Below, piece by piece: positions 36,982 to 48,548 of a stretch of 64,000 nt of DNA (within the stretch, counting starts at the first letter, position 1; each line of letters starts with the position of its first letter). Where the stretch lies: the NCBI GenBank assembly GCA_002989075.1, contig PSQN01000002.1:1-64000 (forward strand), in the 5' to 3' direction. Position numbers and translations under genes: made by a program. Under the pieces are notes generated by a model. It was not told the DNA's origin. It searched no databases and saw only the letters and a list, made by a program, of their open reading frames with translations. Source of the DNA: Arthonia radiata. Its lineage: Eukaryota; Ascomycota; Arthoniomycetes; Arthoniales; Arthoniaceae.

Positions 36982-37863
36982 CCGGCGGTCTCGTATTCCT
37001 TCTCTTACGCTCAGCGGCAGAATCGATTGCGAGTGATTTGAATGCGCTGTTTGAGACTTGGGATGAGGCTTTAGTTCAAGCTACTGCAGAAGGTCAGCCA
37101 AGAACCATCACAAGAGGTCGAGCTCGAGGGTGCAGCGGTTGGCGGGAGCAACATGAGCATGTCATGACGAGCTTGGTATGCGTATGCGCACCAAATGTCA
37201 CTCAATCAATTCCTCAAGAGACACAAGCACTCGTCAAACTTTGACTAACTAAAATGGCTGGATGAATGTGAGTATTGAAGCGGAGTTTGCTCCGATCATT
37301 TGCGCGAGCAAACAGCAGGGTCGATCCGAATCCCCCGAATCTTTCACTCCACAAGAACCCATCATTGAATGGGGGAAGTTGACGGCGTGGGAAAAGCCGC
37401 TGGACCACTCCTCAAGATATTGGATTTACTCACCATTATCCTGATTCATGAGTGTGATCTAGACCTACAATTACTACCGAGCCCAGTCTTGGAGCCATGC
37501 TGTGGGCGCTGCGTATCTGAGTTGTCGAAGTCATAGACGATTCAGCCTGCGTGTGCTCGCTCTTGGTGTCTTTCACGTGAACTCTTGGCCCTTGCCAGCG
37601 CCCATGAGAATGCAATAGGAGAAGTTATCGAATTGCTTGAAGCGAAATCGACATCGGTGGGCTGAAGAACGTGGGTCTAGGATTGCTTGATGGACAACGT
37701 CGGACCGACGAGTGCTGAACAGCAGACCCGTATGGGGCAGACTCGCTTGCAGATCAGACAGATGCTCTTCATTGCTTAACGTACACTTCATGCTCATGCA
37801 TCGAACGGATGATAGTACATAATTTTTCGTCTTCGAGACTCATTACCTCCACACAAGTCATAC
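36982..37863. other. Intergenic, no gene seen
   Basis: Between the convergent rhomboid and GPI-protein genes. Open stretches on both strands lack motifs. Confidence 0.5.
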
Positions 37864-40800
37864 TTAAATTAGTAGTAAAGAAGCCAATATCCCGAGAAGT
37901 GAAGTGACCCACCCCACACGCTCTTGTGATCCACCACTGCTCGAGCCTGCATAGTTCGTCCCTGCAGCATTCGTCCCGCCTGTCTCTCTCGGCGTTGCGC
38001 TCGCGCTTACACTCTTCAGCGTCTCCGTCACAGTGCCATCTATTATAGCCTTCGCACCGTCATTGCTCAGGCTGATCGTATGGCCATTGACGACGATGCT
38101 GCCTCCGGCGGAGAGCACAGATCCCGAAACCGTGTACTTGCCGTCCGCACCCGTCGTTGCCGATATCCCTGGTGCGGTTATGGGGCCTGAGGCCACGCTT
38201 GCTGGAACACTCTTGAGAACCTCAGTGGTGCCATCAAAAACCGCGGAGCTACCTCCAGGTGCCAAACTGATAGTGTGCCCATTCATTGTGATGAAACCGC
38301 CCTCGCTGAGCACCTGTCCGGATATGGTGTACCGTCCATCAGTACCCGCAGTAGCAAGAATGCCAGATCCAGTAATGGGTCCTGCCGTTGCTGCTGCGCC
38401 GAAGAACTCCGTAGACGACCCTACCACCGCAAAGCCACCGTTCGAGTCGAAGGACACCCGCGTGCCTGATATCGTTGCGACTTGGCCCTTCCGAATGACT
38501 TGGCCGTCGCCAAGAGTAAAGGCACCGTCAGGACTTTTCCTTATAACTTGGTCGCCAACTGTGAGCTCTGCAGCTGCGGTAGGTGCAGACAATAGTTGTT
38601 GTTTGCCGTTAACAACTGCTGTCCTGGAATCCGGGGATACTGAAATTATCTGGCCATTGAATGTAACAGGGGCAGAACCAGGCCGGACTTGTTGACCATC
38701 TGGCAATATAAAGCTGCCATCAGGCCTAGCACTGAGTACGGAGGATCCGAGCGTAAGCTGCGATGTTGTGGATGCGGTGACAGGTATTGTCTGGCCGTTG
38801 ATCTGCACATTAGCACCGTTTGCGGCGAGAGAAATCGTATTAGCACCCTGGGTAATTGCTGAGCCTCCAGGCCGTAGCGTCTGACTGCCAATCGCAAAGC
38901 TACCATCGTTATTTGCTGTAAAAGTCGAGCCTGAGATCGCGAACTGGCGCACTCCGGTGGAGGGATTGACATTTTGCGGGACACCATTGATGAACGCAGT
39001 AGATCGATCTGGTGATATTGAAATCAGGCTGCCGGCGAAAACCACACCTGGCTGCCCGGGAACGGCCACTGCGCCGTTGGGAAGATTGAAGGAGCCATCG
39101 CGATTCGATGACACAGCTTGTTGACCAAGAAGAAGACCGCTCGTAGGCGCTGGAGCAGCTAACTGCTGTACTTGACCGTTCACAAACGCAGACTGAGCAT
39201 TCGCGGCAAGTGACACTGTGTTCGACCCTACGACGACAGCGGGTGCGCCAGGACCAATTGTTTGACTCCCTATGACAAACGCAGGAGGACCCCGTTGCTG
39301 AGCAAGTGTCTGGCCACCTGCAACGATGGAGGCTGGTATTCCAGCAGGGAAAGTCTGAGTCGTTCCCCCAATCACGACGAAGTTCCCGCTTGGCGCAATT
39401 GAGAGCGGCGTGTTCCCAACGTTCACAGCAGGGCCACCAGGCACGGCAGTAACGCCAGGAGCAACAAACACAGGCTGCTGAGTCGGAGCAATCGGAACGC
39501 CCCCAATGACAATAGGCGCTGGTGCAGCGGCGGGTAAGCCACCGCCACCATTGCCTCCTTGGCCAGAAGATCCTGTGCCGCCAACCGCAGGCACCGGGGG
39601 AGTGACTCCTAGTCCGCCGTTGGGTGCGGCAGGGGCTTGCGCGCCCGGGACCTGGGGACCTGGAGCGGCAGGCTGAGCGGGTAATTGAGGAGGTTGAGGC
39701 GCGGGGTTTGGAATGGGTGCGGGATTATTGGGAGAAGGTGGTGACCCAGGCGCTGGATTTTGAGGAGCGGGATTCGGAACACTGCCAATCGGTTGCGATT
39801 GAGGTGCAGGCGCGGCTGGAGGCTGTGCGGGCTGTGGTGCTGCAGGTGGCAGGGGGTTGCCATTGCCGGGAACGGATGGTGCTGGAGGTTGCGGTTGGCT
39901 AGGAGCGGATTGAGCTGGGGGATTTGCTGGTGGCTGCGCTGGTGGTGGTTGAGGAGCAGGCACTGGGGCTGGATTGATTGGCGCCGGTGCTGGAGGTTGA
40001 GGATCGGGAGGCGGAGGCGGTCTAGCGACAGGTGGAGGAGGCGGGGGAGACGGCGGCGGCGGGACAGGACCAGCTCGAACGATGCGACTCGTACTCGTCG
40101 CCAGAGCGAACTGAACTCCATTCGCAACCTGCACAGGTGCGGCCTGGTTTCTCGGCGGATAGCAGCTCTGCAGAGGAGCAAAAGAGGGAAACAAGCTTGG
40201 GAGTAGCTTATAATCGTAGTCATCCCTCAATACCGCAAAGTAACCCCAGCCACGGGTATCATTTGGATCTACGGCCCGGCCAGTGACAACGGGGAGGAAA
40301 GGATGCGAAGGTAAAGGCTGCCTGGTGCCTGAAGGTGCGGACTGGCAAATATTGGATCCACTGGTAGCAGTGGGTAGCCTACCGGCCCAGCCAACGTCCG
40401 TTCCATAATCAGTGCCCAGACTTGGATACGCGACAGTCTGCTTGACAGTGCGTCCGGCTGCTGGATCAAAGTGGCTGAGCACAGTAATAATAGTTCCGGC
40501 CTCATTAGTGTTCGTTGGCAAAGAAATATTCGTTGCCACGTCAACTTTAGTGGAAGTGCTAGTATGGTTAAACTGATCGATAACATAGACCAAGGTTCCG
40601 TATGTCTGCGTGGCTGTTATGCTCAGTTTTTGCCAAGACATTATAAAAGCTGGTGCAATTTGGTCAGTAAGATTGCAGCTCACGGGGCAGACCGTGCCAT
40701 TGATTGTGTTGTTTGGTGCAAGTGATAGCGGCGTATTTGGGGGAAGATATGGATGCCCCGAGAGCGTTCCATTTCCAGAATTAGTCGGACCAGCTGAAAT

Positions 40801-41262
40801 ATCCGCTGTAGGTGATGTTGTCCCAACAGAGGGCGCTGACGTGATCCTGCTGTCGCCACTTGCTGAAATTGTCGTCGAGAAAGAGGAAGTAGAGCTTTCA
40901 GGGATAGCCGAGCTTGTTGTCGAAGACGTAGAACCTTCACTAGCTGTTGAACTCGCTGTTGATACGACAGAAACTGGCCCCGTTGACACATCGCTGACCG
41001 GGCTGTCTGATACAGGCTGGCCGTCAGGACCAAACGTGACGAGCAACGTTTCAATACCAGGTTGGCTCGGATCAAAGTCTCCAAGAAATGTTGCGACCGA
41101 GAACGAGGCAGACGTGACCGAAGGTGATGTACTACTGATGCCGCTGGCCGTTACGTCTGTCGGTGCAACAACGGTGCCGGTACTGCTCGCTCCATTTGTC
41201 TGTGCGCTGACAGTGCCCAGCCTCCAAAGGCAGACGATCAGGGCGGGTATGAGTAGGCCCAT
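37864..41262 (-). CDS. GPI-anchored, Pro-rich, internally repeated cell-surface protein
   Basis: One uninterrupted frame of 1132 aa. It has an N-terminal signal peptide (MGLLIPALIVCLWRLGTVSAQ), a Ser/Thr-rich stretch to about residue 160, a globular part to about 390, and a long Pro/Ala/Gln-rich hinge to about 560. After that come roughly eight degenerate repeats of 50-60 residues with cores like DGSFxLxxGQxxxPG and GxTISLAxxGxxxxxNG. The tail is Ser/Gly-rich followed by a hydrophobic end (WVTSLLGILASLLLI) without basic residues after it, the layout of a GPI signal. Such proteins sit in the plasma membrane or wall; adhesin or wall-structural roles are inference. The GC-rich codons of the hinge make long antisense open frames. 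Confidence 0.9.
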   Translation of the reverse strand: MGLLIPALIVCLWRLGTVSAQTNGASSTGTVVAPTDVTASGISSTSPSVTSASFSVATFLGDFDPSQPGIETLLVTFGPDGQPVSDSPVSDVSTGPVSVVSTASSTASEGSTSSTTSSAIPESSTSSFSTTISASGDSRITSAPSVGTTSPTADISAGPTNSGNGTLSGHPYLPPNTPLSLAPNNTINGTVCPVSCNLTDQIAPAFIMSWQKLSITATQTYGTLVYVIDQFNHTSTSTKVDVATNISLPTNTNEAGTIITVLSHFDPAAGRTVKQTVAYPSLGTDYGTDVGWAGRLPTATSGSNICQSAPSGTRQPLPSHPFLPVVTGRAVDPNDTRGWGYFAVLRDDYDYKLLPSLFPSFAPLQSCYPPRNQAAPVQVANGVQFALATSTSRIVRAGPVPPPPSPPPPPPVARPPPPPDPQPPAPAPINPAPVPAPQPPPAQPPANPPAQSAPSQPQPPAPSVPGNGNPLPPAAPQPAQPPAAPAPQSQPIGSVPNPAPQNPAPGSPPSPNNPAPIPNPAPQPPQLPAQPAAPGPQVPGAQAPAAPNGGLGVTPPVPAVGGTGSSGQGGNGGGGLPAAAPAPIVIGGVPIAPTQQPVFVAPGVTAVPGGPAVNVGNTPLSIAPSGNFVVIGGTTQTFPAGIPASIVAGGQTLAQQRGPPAFVIGSQTIGPGAPAVVVGSNTVSLAANAQSAFVNGQVQQLAAPAPTSGLLLGQQAVSSNRDGSFNLPNGAVAVPGQPGVVFAGSLISISPDRSTAFINGVPQNVNPSTGVRQFAISGSTFTANNDGSFAIGSQTLRPGGSAITQGANTISLAANGANVQINGQTIPVTASTTSQLTLGSSVLSARPDGSFILPDGQQVRPGSAPVTFNGQIISVSPDSRTAVVNGKQQLLSAPTAAAELTVGDQVIRKSPDGAFTLGDGQVIRKGQVATISGTRVSFDSNGGFAVVGSSTEFFGAAATAGPITGSGILATAGTDGRYTISGQVLSEGGFITMNGHTISLAPGGSSAVFDGTTEVLKSVPASVASGPITAPGISATTGADGKYTVSGSVLSAGGSIVVNGHTISLSNDGAKAIIDGTVTETLKSVSASATPRETGGTNAAGTNYAGSSSGGSQERVGWVTSLLGILASLLLI

Positions 41263-42618
41263 GACCAGCTGCCGTCAGCTGGTTTATGTCTCAGAAATGT
41301 AACGACCGCCGGCCAACCACCTGAATTATTTTTCTGGAATATCGACGGCCACGATTAAGTAATCACACCGCTTACTCAAACCTCTGTTAGGCCCGTTGAC
41401 ATGACGGTTCGCGGTGAGTAAGGAACGTTCCCAAACCTAACGAACGACGACGGGGAGCAGAGGTAAAAGAAGGCGCGAGGGCAAAAGGAGCGAGCGTGGG
41501 AGGATTAATGAACAGGCAGCCCCATGTTGAAGTTCTACAGTGGGAAGTTCTTTCAGTACCGCCGGCGTGGCTAGCACGGATCTGAAGTGGGCCTCCACGC
41601 GTGAGTCTTGAAACCGCTCCGTCGCGACCTGGGTGCCTGTACTGCGCTCGGACCAAGAGCCAATGTCGAAATGAGCTGATCGACAAGGATTCATGGGGCG
41701 AGCCATCCAGTCCAGCGGAATACCTACTGCGATTGGCCAAGCGTGGGAGCACTTTGGCGCCAGAAGACGCAGGCTGCTCTCCGCTAGAATCCTTTCAGCA
41801 ATAACATACCACTCAGCGTTGGCAGTGGAATCCTTCGGTGACGCTGTAGCATGGCGTGTGACCCGCAATATTCCTGCAGGAACTTCGAGAAATTGCGGGA
41901 AGAAGCCACATCAATCCAAAGAGGAGGATCTCACAGAGAGGGTGCAAACCACTGATGTATTCCTGCGGCTTGGTCGTGCGACCGCTCCAGGTTTGTGTAG
42001 TCCTTCCCAGATCGCCTCAAAAACGCATGCTCCAGCGGCCTTGCGCTCACAGCATAACAAATATCGTTGTCCTGACGAATCTTGTCGCGGCGAGAGTCTC
42101 AAATGCCGTGCGTAGCAAACTATCCAACCCACCTCTGACTGACTCGGCTAGAAAATGGAGACCCTTGTCGGTATGCAAGGAGACATTATGCGCATGATCG
42201 TTTCGAGAGTATTTCGCGGCGTACCTCGCTTGTTGTAAGGCTTTCCTCCACAACCAGTTGGTCGGTGGCATCTGTGATGCATTGCTAATCGGATTGCGGC
42301 GTCAACAATCTCTGGTTCGATATCCTCCCATTTGAGTCGGCTTCGACGAAGAGCGCTGTAGGTAATCTGCAAGAGCCTGCACGCCCATCGCCCGTTTGAT
42401 CGAAGAATGGACCTGAACAAGCAGCGAATAACAACACCTTGATCGAAGAACGGACCTGAGCAAGCAGCGAATAACAACACCTTCATCTCTTCGAGACGTC
42501 CCTCGCGCAACATCACAACTCGAGAATAATGCTCAGATAAACAGTGAACACCACACACTATAAATAGCACCTTGTATCTTGCTGCGAGCGCATGACTAGC
42601 TGAGGCTCTCCAAACTCA
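41263..42618. other. Intergenic region with a 43-bp tandem duplication
   Basis: No gene supported. A 43-bp unit is repeated at 42,396-42,438 and 42,439-42,481. Minus-strand open stretches (41,437-41,868; 42,148-42,570) show no known motif. Confidence 0.5.
42396..42481. repeat. 43-bp tandem repeat, two copies
   Basis: Units 42396-42438 and 42439-42481 begin TTGATCGAAGAA and differ only by two transitions (T/C and A/G). Confidence 0.92.
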
Positions 42619-43593
42619 TCAGACCTTCGACATCTGCCATTGGTAGGCGAGTATATGCATCCTGTTCATCCCGGAGTTTCGCTCGATTATCTGTGACTTG
42701 TCGAAGCGCACAGTAAAGCAAACCGGCCGCCCCAACGCGAACTCCTCCCTTTTCCGTCGTGTTCGTCGCAGTGTGCCAGTGACAGTCTCGTACCCTCTCT
42801 TGATCACTTCTTCAGCGTTACCAAGTATACGCGTTGCTGATACACGAGAACAAGCGGTAGGTACCCCAATCCATGACGTCCCCAAGACCCGGCCCGGATA
42901 ATGTAATGTGAAAGTGACGTCCTGATCTTCAGGCAAGTCAAGCTTTCTGCCATGCTGGGCGAGGAAGTCGTAGAGCTTGTACTTAGCAAAGTCGGGGTAT
43001 GAGATGAGCACGTTCCGCGGCCGGTTCCAGTTCGACCAAACGTGAGTGACATCCCACGAGTATGTTTCAGCGACCAATGAGAGCTCTTCTCGAAAACGCG
43101 GCTCTTTTGCCAATAGTATCTTCAACGTCTTGCTCTGCTCAGTGCACTGGAACTGTTCCAGGTAGGTCACGCCTTCGTCGACGGGTGCCTCAAGATCATC
43201 GAATGAGTACCAAGACAGGGGGGATCCGAGATCGTTGGCATGGTTGTGGATATTCTCGTGATCGAGCATGTGGCCGTAAATCTGATTGCGGATCTCCACA
43301 GGTATACTGAAGAAGTGAAGTTGAGGAAGGTCGCGTAATGTTTTCCGCGCCTCTTCTGATAACGCTTCCGCTCGCGCGATCTTTCCGATAGGCTTCGGTC
43401 GGTGCTTGAAGCGTGGGTAGCTGCCCTCGTTGAAGTGCAAGATCATTGGAGATAGCTGAGGTAAGTAAGCTGTCCTGAACATGGGCCAGTGTCTCGGAGG
43501 GAAGGTCGTACAACTGAGTATGTTCGGTGATTGGATTCCCAGATGTGCAGATTTGATATCGTCCGTGTGATGAAAGGGTTGCCTATGTTGCAT
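42619..43593 (-). CDS. F-box/2EXR-like protein of unknown function
   Basis: Single-exon frame, 324 aa, from an ATG at 43593. Around residue 95 it has FFSIPVEIRNQIYGHML, the LPxEIRxxIY helix typical of the F-box-like (2EXR) proteins abundant in filamentous fungi. The rest (YSWDVTHVWSNW, YDFLAQHGRKLDL) gives no further family. Proteins of this type may be substrate receptors of SCF ubiquitin ligases, but the full F-box is not convincing. No signal peptide or membrane segment. Confidence 0.72.
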   Translation of the reverse strand: MQHRQPFHHTDDIKSAHLGIQSPNILSCTTFPPRHWPMFRTAYLPQLSPMILHFNEGSYPRFKHRPKPIGKIARAEALSEEARKTLRDLPQLHFFSIPVEIRNQIYGHMLDHENIHNHANDLGSPLSWYSFDDLEAPVDEGVTYLEQFQCTEQSKTLKILLAKEPRFREELSLVAETYSWDVTHVWSNWNRPRNVLISYPDFAKYKLYDFLAQHGRKLDLPEDQDVTFTLHYPGRVLGTSWIGVPTACSRVSATRILGNAEEVIKRGYETVTGTLRRTRRKREEFALGRPVCFTVRFDKSQIIERNSGMNRMHILAYQWQMSKV

Positions 43594-44711
43594 GTGCTGT
43601 GGTGACTTGAGGCAAGTCGTCAGAGGCGGAGATGACGTGAGTATGTCGTCTACATTCCGCAGCAGCTCTCAGAATTCTGTCGGCCATCTCAAGACCTTCC
43701 AGCTTGTGATTGCTGCTCGGAGCTTTTAGCCGACGATCATTTCGCTAAATGTGTCCGTTTCCAGCCGTTGTAGGCGGTTCTGCGTCTCGACCGCGACTTG
43801 CCAAGCGAAGCGTAGGCGTGATCAACATGCATTGCTGACGACAGTCTTGCCGAAGACACCCACGCAGAGGAAACATCACTGGACATCTTCGCTACTCAAT
43901 GCGCGTATGAAGCTTCATATGTCCGCATCTTGCTTTGAAGTGTAGGATCGCTCATCCTGACCTGGCTACCAGCATCATCGTCGCAAGGTAGAGACTTCTT
44001 TCTCATTTGAAAACCATCTTCAAGTATACGTGAAACCGTTCAAATCGCCGTGGCACCACCTTCATGTCGCCGTTAAGGTAGAGCTAGGATTTGATTTAGG
44101 GCCGCAAGAGGAGCGATCGAGAACAACTCAAGCGAACACGCGATGCGTAAAGAGCTTGACCATTAACTTCGAGATTAGACACCTTTACGCAAGCAAGCAA
44201 GGTCGTTCTGAGCGGCGCAGAAGAGCAGCGCAGAAGAGGTTGTATTGGCCGCCGCGGTCCTGGAAGATCGTTGCGGCTTGCAGAAAGAGGTTCGAGAGGG
44301 AGGCGTGAGGTGACCCGGTACATTCCGTGTGGTGACAAAGAATGTAGTGAGAAGCTCACCGAGCGCGAGAGGCTGTACGGAGCAGAAGCGACTTTGTTCA
44401 GCGTACAGAGCCGAAGTGAAGCAGGCAGCGTGGCTTGGAGGAGCAGAAGGCAGAAGGACGACACAAATTACCCAGAACGGTGCTCCGTGACGCCCTACAT
44501 TGAGAAATGCGCTGCGCTTAGCCTCGTTCGGTGAGAGAAGCAGGCAGCAAGGCCTCCATGGCTATGCTCTGCGGGGTTCGCAATGGCATTCTCAATGGAT
44601 ATAAATTCTTTCACGATGCGCAAACTGACAGCGTGCATGTCAAGGAGAGATTCACAGACAAGTTCAAATTCCCCTTCACGACAGGCTGAGTACACCAAGT
44701 AGCCTCGAACC
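43594..44711. other. Intergenic, no gene seen
   Basis: Between the divergent F-box-like gene and the small basic protein frame. Purine-rich strand bias near 44,200-44,300 (AGAAG-type runs). No supportable gene. Confidence 0.45.
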
Positions 44712-45140
44712 ATGAGCTGGCTCACTTCCATGTTCGCTCCACCACCGCCACGGAGGCATCATCCCAGTGACCGGCCTCACCATCGCAGACAATCTCCAGA
44801 CAACGGCCAAAGACGGCTCGTCATCGTCGAGCAGCCAGAAGTCTTCATCATCCAGCCGCGAAACAACAACCGCAAGCCGCGAATAGATCGCGCCGTCGTC
44901 GTACAACCTCAGCCGGCTGTACAACTTCAGACCGCGCCCGCACACGGGCCTCGCCGCCGTCATAGACATCAGACTTCTCCGTTTCAACTCAGGAGGCGTG
45001 AAGTAGATGCCGAGCTTCAGAGGCGCGCAAAGCACAAGCGACACTCACAGAAATTGCGAGACCCGATCGACTATCTCAGGGCTCAACGGCGAGAAGATGC
45101 GCGGCGAGCGCAATGGGAAGCTGAATGGGGCAGAATCTGA
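44712..45140 (+). CDS. Small basic hypothetical protein
   Basis: 142 aa from an ATG in a favourable ACCATGA context. It is strongly basic, Pro-rich at the start (MSWLTSMFAPPPPRRHH) and rich in Arg, His and Gln, with a helical charged end (LRDPIDYLRAQRREDARRAQWEAEW). No domain is recognised. The end looks like a coiled or nucleic-acid-binding helix. It may be real or a chance frame; no intron or neighbour supports it. Confidence 0.45.
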   Translation: MSWLTSMFAPPPPRRHHPSDRPHHRRQSPDNGQRRLVIVEQPEVFIIQPRNNNRKPRIDRAVVVQPQPAVQLQTAPAHGPRRRHRHQTSPFQLRRREVDAELQRRAKHKRHSQKLRDPIDYLRAQRREDARRAQWEAEWGRI

Positions 45141-45728
45141 GTATTGAGGCAGGGCCAGTATAAAGGTGCAGATTATGCAGAGTTTAATGTCGGGAGGTGT
45201 ATTGCTCTCGCATGTCTTCTCGGGAAGTCCGTAACAGAAGTCTCTTACTTCAATGGATCCAACGAGTCTTTCTTGTTTGAGAAAGTGTCTTGATGTTATT
45301 TTGCATGACAACCAAAGTCTACGTGAAAGGGCCGCCGGCCGGCTTTCGTGCCGTAGTTACGTGCCACAGTCCCGAACGCTACCGACAGTTTCTGAGACGG
45401 TGTCCACGCGGACGCGAATCATCAAGTAGGGGAACTGAATGAGTATAAAGAACCGAATGAGGTAAGTATACTGTACCATTGACTTCTGGTCGTGTTCGCC
45501 CTAGTCAAGGTCGGCTCACGTTACCCATCAGCACGCTGTCTTCTGGCGTTCATACGCACGAGAATGCTTCTCGTAGGCAAGCTAAAGAACAGCATGAGAA
45601 TAATTAAAAGAGACTTACGAGCACCATAGAGGGTGAAACCTACGCTCAGAATTCATACGCTTTATCGGAGATGAGCACCTTGCAGACCCTGGTCTGTCTG
45701 AGCGTTTGCAAGAAGGCCTCGACGACGC
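45141..45728. other. Intergenic, no gene seen
   Basis: Convergent spacer between the small basic frame and the aldehyde dehydrogenase. Nothing recognisable. Confidence 0.5.
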
Positions 45729-47439
45729 TCAATTCACGCTGGGCTGCGTTGTTGGCCGCGGCGGGGCGAAAGTGACGTACTTGAGCTGTACATACTCTTC
45801 AAGACCCCACTTGATAGTGACTGTCAGCAACCTTTCTCGATGCAAGGTTCATAAGGGAGAAGAGATTTACCGTCTGATTCTGCCTGCCCCATCCCGAACC
45901 CTTGACGCCTCCCTGAGGGCCGCGACCATCGGTATAGACAGTCTGAGTGTTCATATGGACTTGCCCGTACTCCAACCCACGAGCCATCTTGAGGCCGCGT
46001 GCCATGTCTTTGGTATAGATACAGGCATTCAGACCGTAAGAGCTATCGTTGGCTCGGTCGATAGCAGCTTGATCGTCCGCCACCACATACAGCGATGCCG
46101 ATGGCCCTAAGAGTACATTAGCGAGGGTGGTCGCAGACAAGGTCAGCGATACTGCACACCAAACGTCTCCTCGTCAATGATTCTAGCACCGTTCCTTGGC
46201 TCTAAGATGATAGAGGGTCGCAAGGCATTCTTCGAGTCTCCATTGATGTACTCCGGACTGCCGACCAAGTACTCGAGCCCTTTCGCTTGAGCGTCCTCGT
46301 GAACTTCGTGCGCATGAGCTGCGATGGCCTCGGAAACCGCGGAGCCAGCCATGCCGGCGTTGTTTGTGACAGCTTTAGCTAGTAGAGATTTGAACTTCTC
46401 TGCTACTTTCTCTTGAACGATAATCCGTTCTGTTGAGAAGCAGATCTGCCCGTGATGCATAAGGGCTGCCTTGGCGCACATCTCAGCGGCCTGCTCGAGG
46501 TCCGCATCATCCAGAACGATCGCGGGAGATTTCCCGCCCAGTTCCATCAATACAGGCTTGAGGTGCTTCGCGGCGACGCTGCCGATGATGCGACCAACAG
46601 CAGCGCTGCCAATGAACTCGATCTTGCGAACAGCTGAATGCGCAATCAGTTTTTCAGTGACTCAGTGAGACGTCAGCCAATTGCATCCGCAAGATCATGC
46701 GTTGAGCGGGTTTTACCTTGAGCTGCATCGTTTCTAGCAACCTGTACCTTGTTGAGCACTCCTGGGGGTAAGCCTGCCTCCACAAGGGCCTCGACAAGAG
46801 CATGATGAGTTGCTGGACAGGTCTCGCTGGCTTTCAGCACCACTGAACAACCGACAGCAATGGCTCCACACATGGCTCGGCTCGCCAGAATAAGTGCAGC
46901 ATTCCAGGGAGGCTGTAGATCATCAAGGTCAGAACGTCCAAGAGTATATCCATACTTTATGCAGGCCTGTCACATACTATCACGAGTACAGTGCCAACAG
47001 GTTCTTTGAATGCGAAGCCGAAACTATCCGGTTTGTCTATCTGTGGAATTGCTCCAGTCACGTTGGATATGCACGCAGCACTCTCGCGAGCGAAGGCCGC
47101 TGTGACTTTCACGTTCTGTTGCGCCCACATCTGACTCGCCGAAGTCTCTTCTCTCTGCAAGCGAACAAATCTTTCAGCATCTCGCTCGAGAATCATCGCG
47201 AACTTATGTAGGACATCACGCCTCTCCACTACGGTGGCATTCTTCCACGCTTTGAAACCAGCTCTTGCGGAGTCACAGGCGTGGATGGCGTCGTCGACAG
47301 TGGCGCTCTGATACTGGTATACAGTTCGTCCACTCGAAGCCGAAATCACGGGGTGGAGTCGAGAATGGTCGATCGGAAGAGCCTTGTTGTCCCTCCATAA
47401 GGGTACGACATCAGTGCTGTGGGTACCATTTGTTGCCAT
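45729..47439 (-). CDS. NAD(P)-dependent aldehyde dehydrogenase (vanillin/salicylaldehyde type)
   Basis: Model: exons 47439-46978, 46912-46717, 46660-46160, 46106-45871 and 45809-45729, 491 aa, introns of 52-65 nt, all in frame. It oxidises aldehydes to acids. Seen: PPWNAALILASRA after intron 1, VVLKASE, KIEFIGSAAVG, the general-base Glu in MELGGKSP near 258 and the nucleophile Cys in GQICFST near 292, EETFGPSASL across intron 3, and the C-terminal WGLEEYVQLKYV across intron 4. The pattern fits the fungal salicylaldehyde/vanillin dehydrogenase-like branch, which would point to aromatic aldehydes; substrate is inference. No targeting signal. Confidence 0.92.
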
Positions 47440-48548
47440 TCTGATCTCGTTGTCACTTGAATGGACCGGGGAAGAGCGAAGAAGGAGGCAAGCTTGGAGG
47501 AGAGGGACAAGGCGAAAGGAAGATTCTCCATCGCATGTTGTTCGGATTCTAAAGGCCGGCTAGAGCTGAACCATATCCACTAGCAGGCCCTAAAAGCAGT
47601 CAAAAAGCTAGTCTAGAGGTGCTTGCGTGTTTAGCTCTGGTATCTTAAAGTTTGCCGACCAGAGGAAGACACCGATGGACGTCCTCTCGAACCGGGTTGA
47701 TGACTGCAGTTTCCCTCTCATCGAAGTCCGAAAGCTTCAGCATTGTATAGTCTTGCCTCATGCTTGCCTTGTAAGGTAGGATTTTGCAAGGATGTTGTTG
47801 ATCTGAGTCATCTGGAAGGGGGAGTAGCTGAGAGCGTGGTGGAAGGGTCGGCAAAGGTGCGGTTTCCACTTTCGGTCTCGGCTCTTCGGCTCATCTCGGC
47901 CCGAGACGGAGTTCACGCGGCTGTCAGGCTCTCAGAGGCACTCTCGACACCCTCGCTTCCAGAGCGTCGTGCTCAGCAGCTCACTGTGTGTGACGCAGTC
48001 AAAAACACCGGCGTGAAGATAGATGAGTCCATTTGACTATTCGAGTGCTGAGCTTCAAAGCTCTTGACCGCCTCAACGGGAAACATCCATCGCGCGGCGT
48101 TTCCTGCTGTAAGAAATGCTCTCATCTCCCATTCTGCACTACCAATATCATGCATGCAAGACTTTGAAATACCTAAACAAATGCCACGATCGAGAAGGTA
48201 TCATGGCTGCATTCAATCGTTGCCAGACGCAACGCGCTCCTCGTAGAACATACGCATGGCCCAAGCTCAGGCCCTTCGTATTGTCAAGCAGGCCCACGTG
48301 AAACGGTTGCGACTCGTGTTGTATGCCACAACAATGTCTGATGCAGGCATCAGGCTCACCATTCTCTTGCTTGCGAGTCCACAACTTTCTTTTTTCACAG
48401 TTATTGCAAGACCTGATCTCTGCGTGCCTTTATCCGTGATCATCTTCATCTGACGCGTTCATTTGCCTTTTCAGTTATTCAGGAAGACGCTCAACTCCGG
48501 GCCCGACGGGACCAATACGATGTCAAGAGTGTTGTCAAGACTCCCATC
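47440..48548. other. Divergent intergenic region upstream of STE2
   Basis: Holds the promoters of the aldehyde dehydrogenase and the pheromone receptor. One ACGCGT lies at 48453-48458. No gene supported. Confidence 0.5.

Noticed and set aside
38033-41302. Long plus-strand open frames opposite the GPI protein
   Set aside because: They mirror the GC-rich Pro/Ala codons of the sense gene and show no domain of their own.
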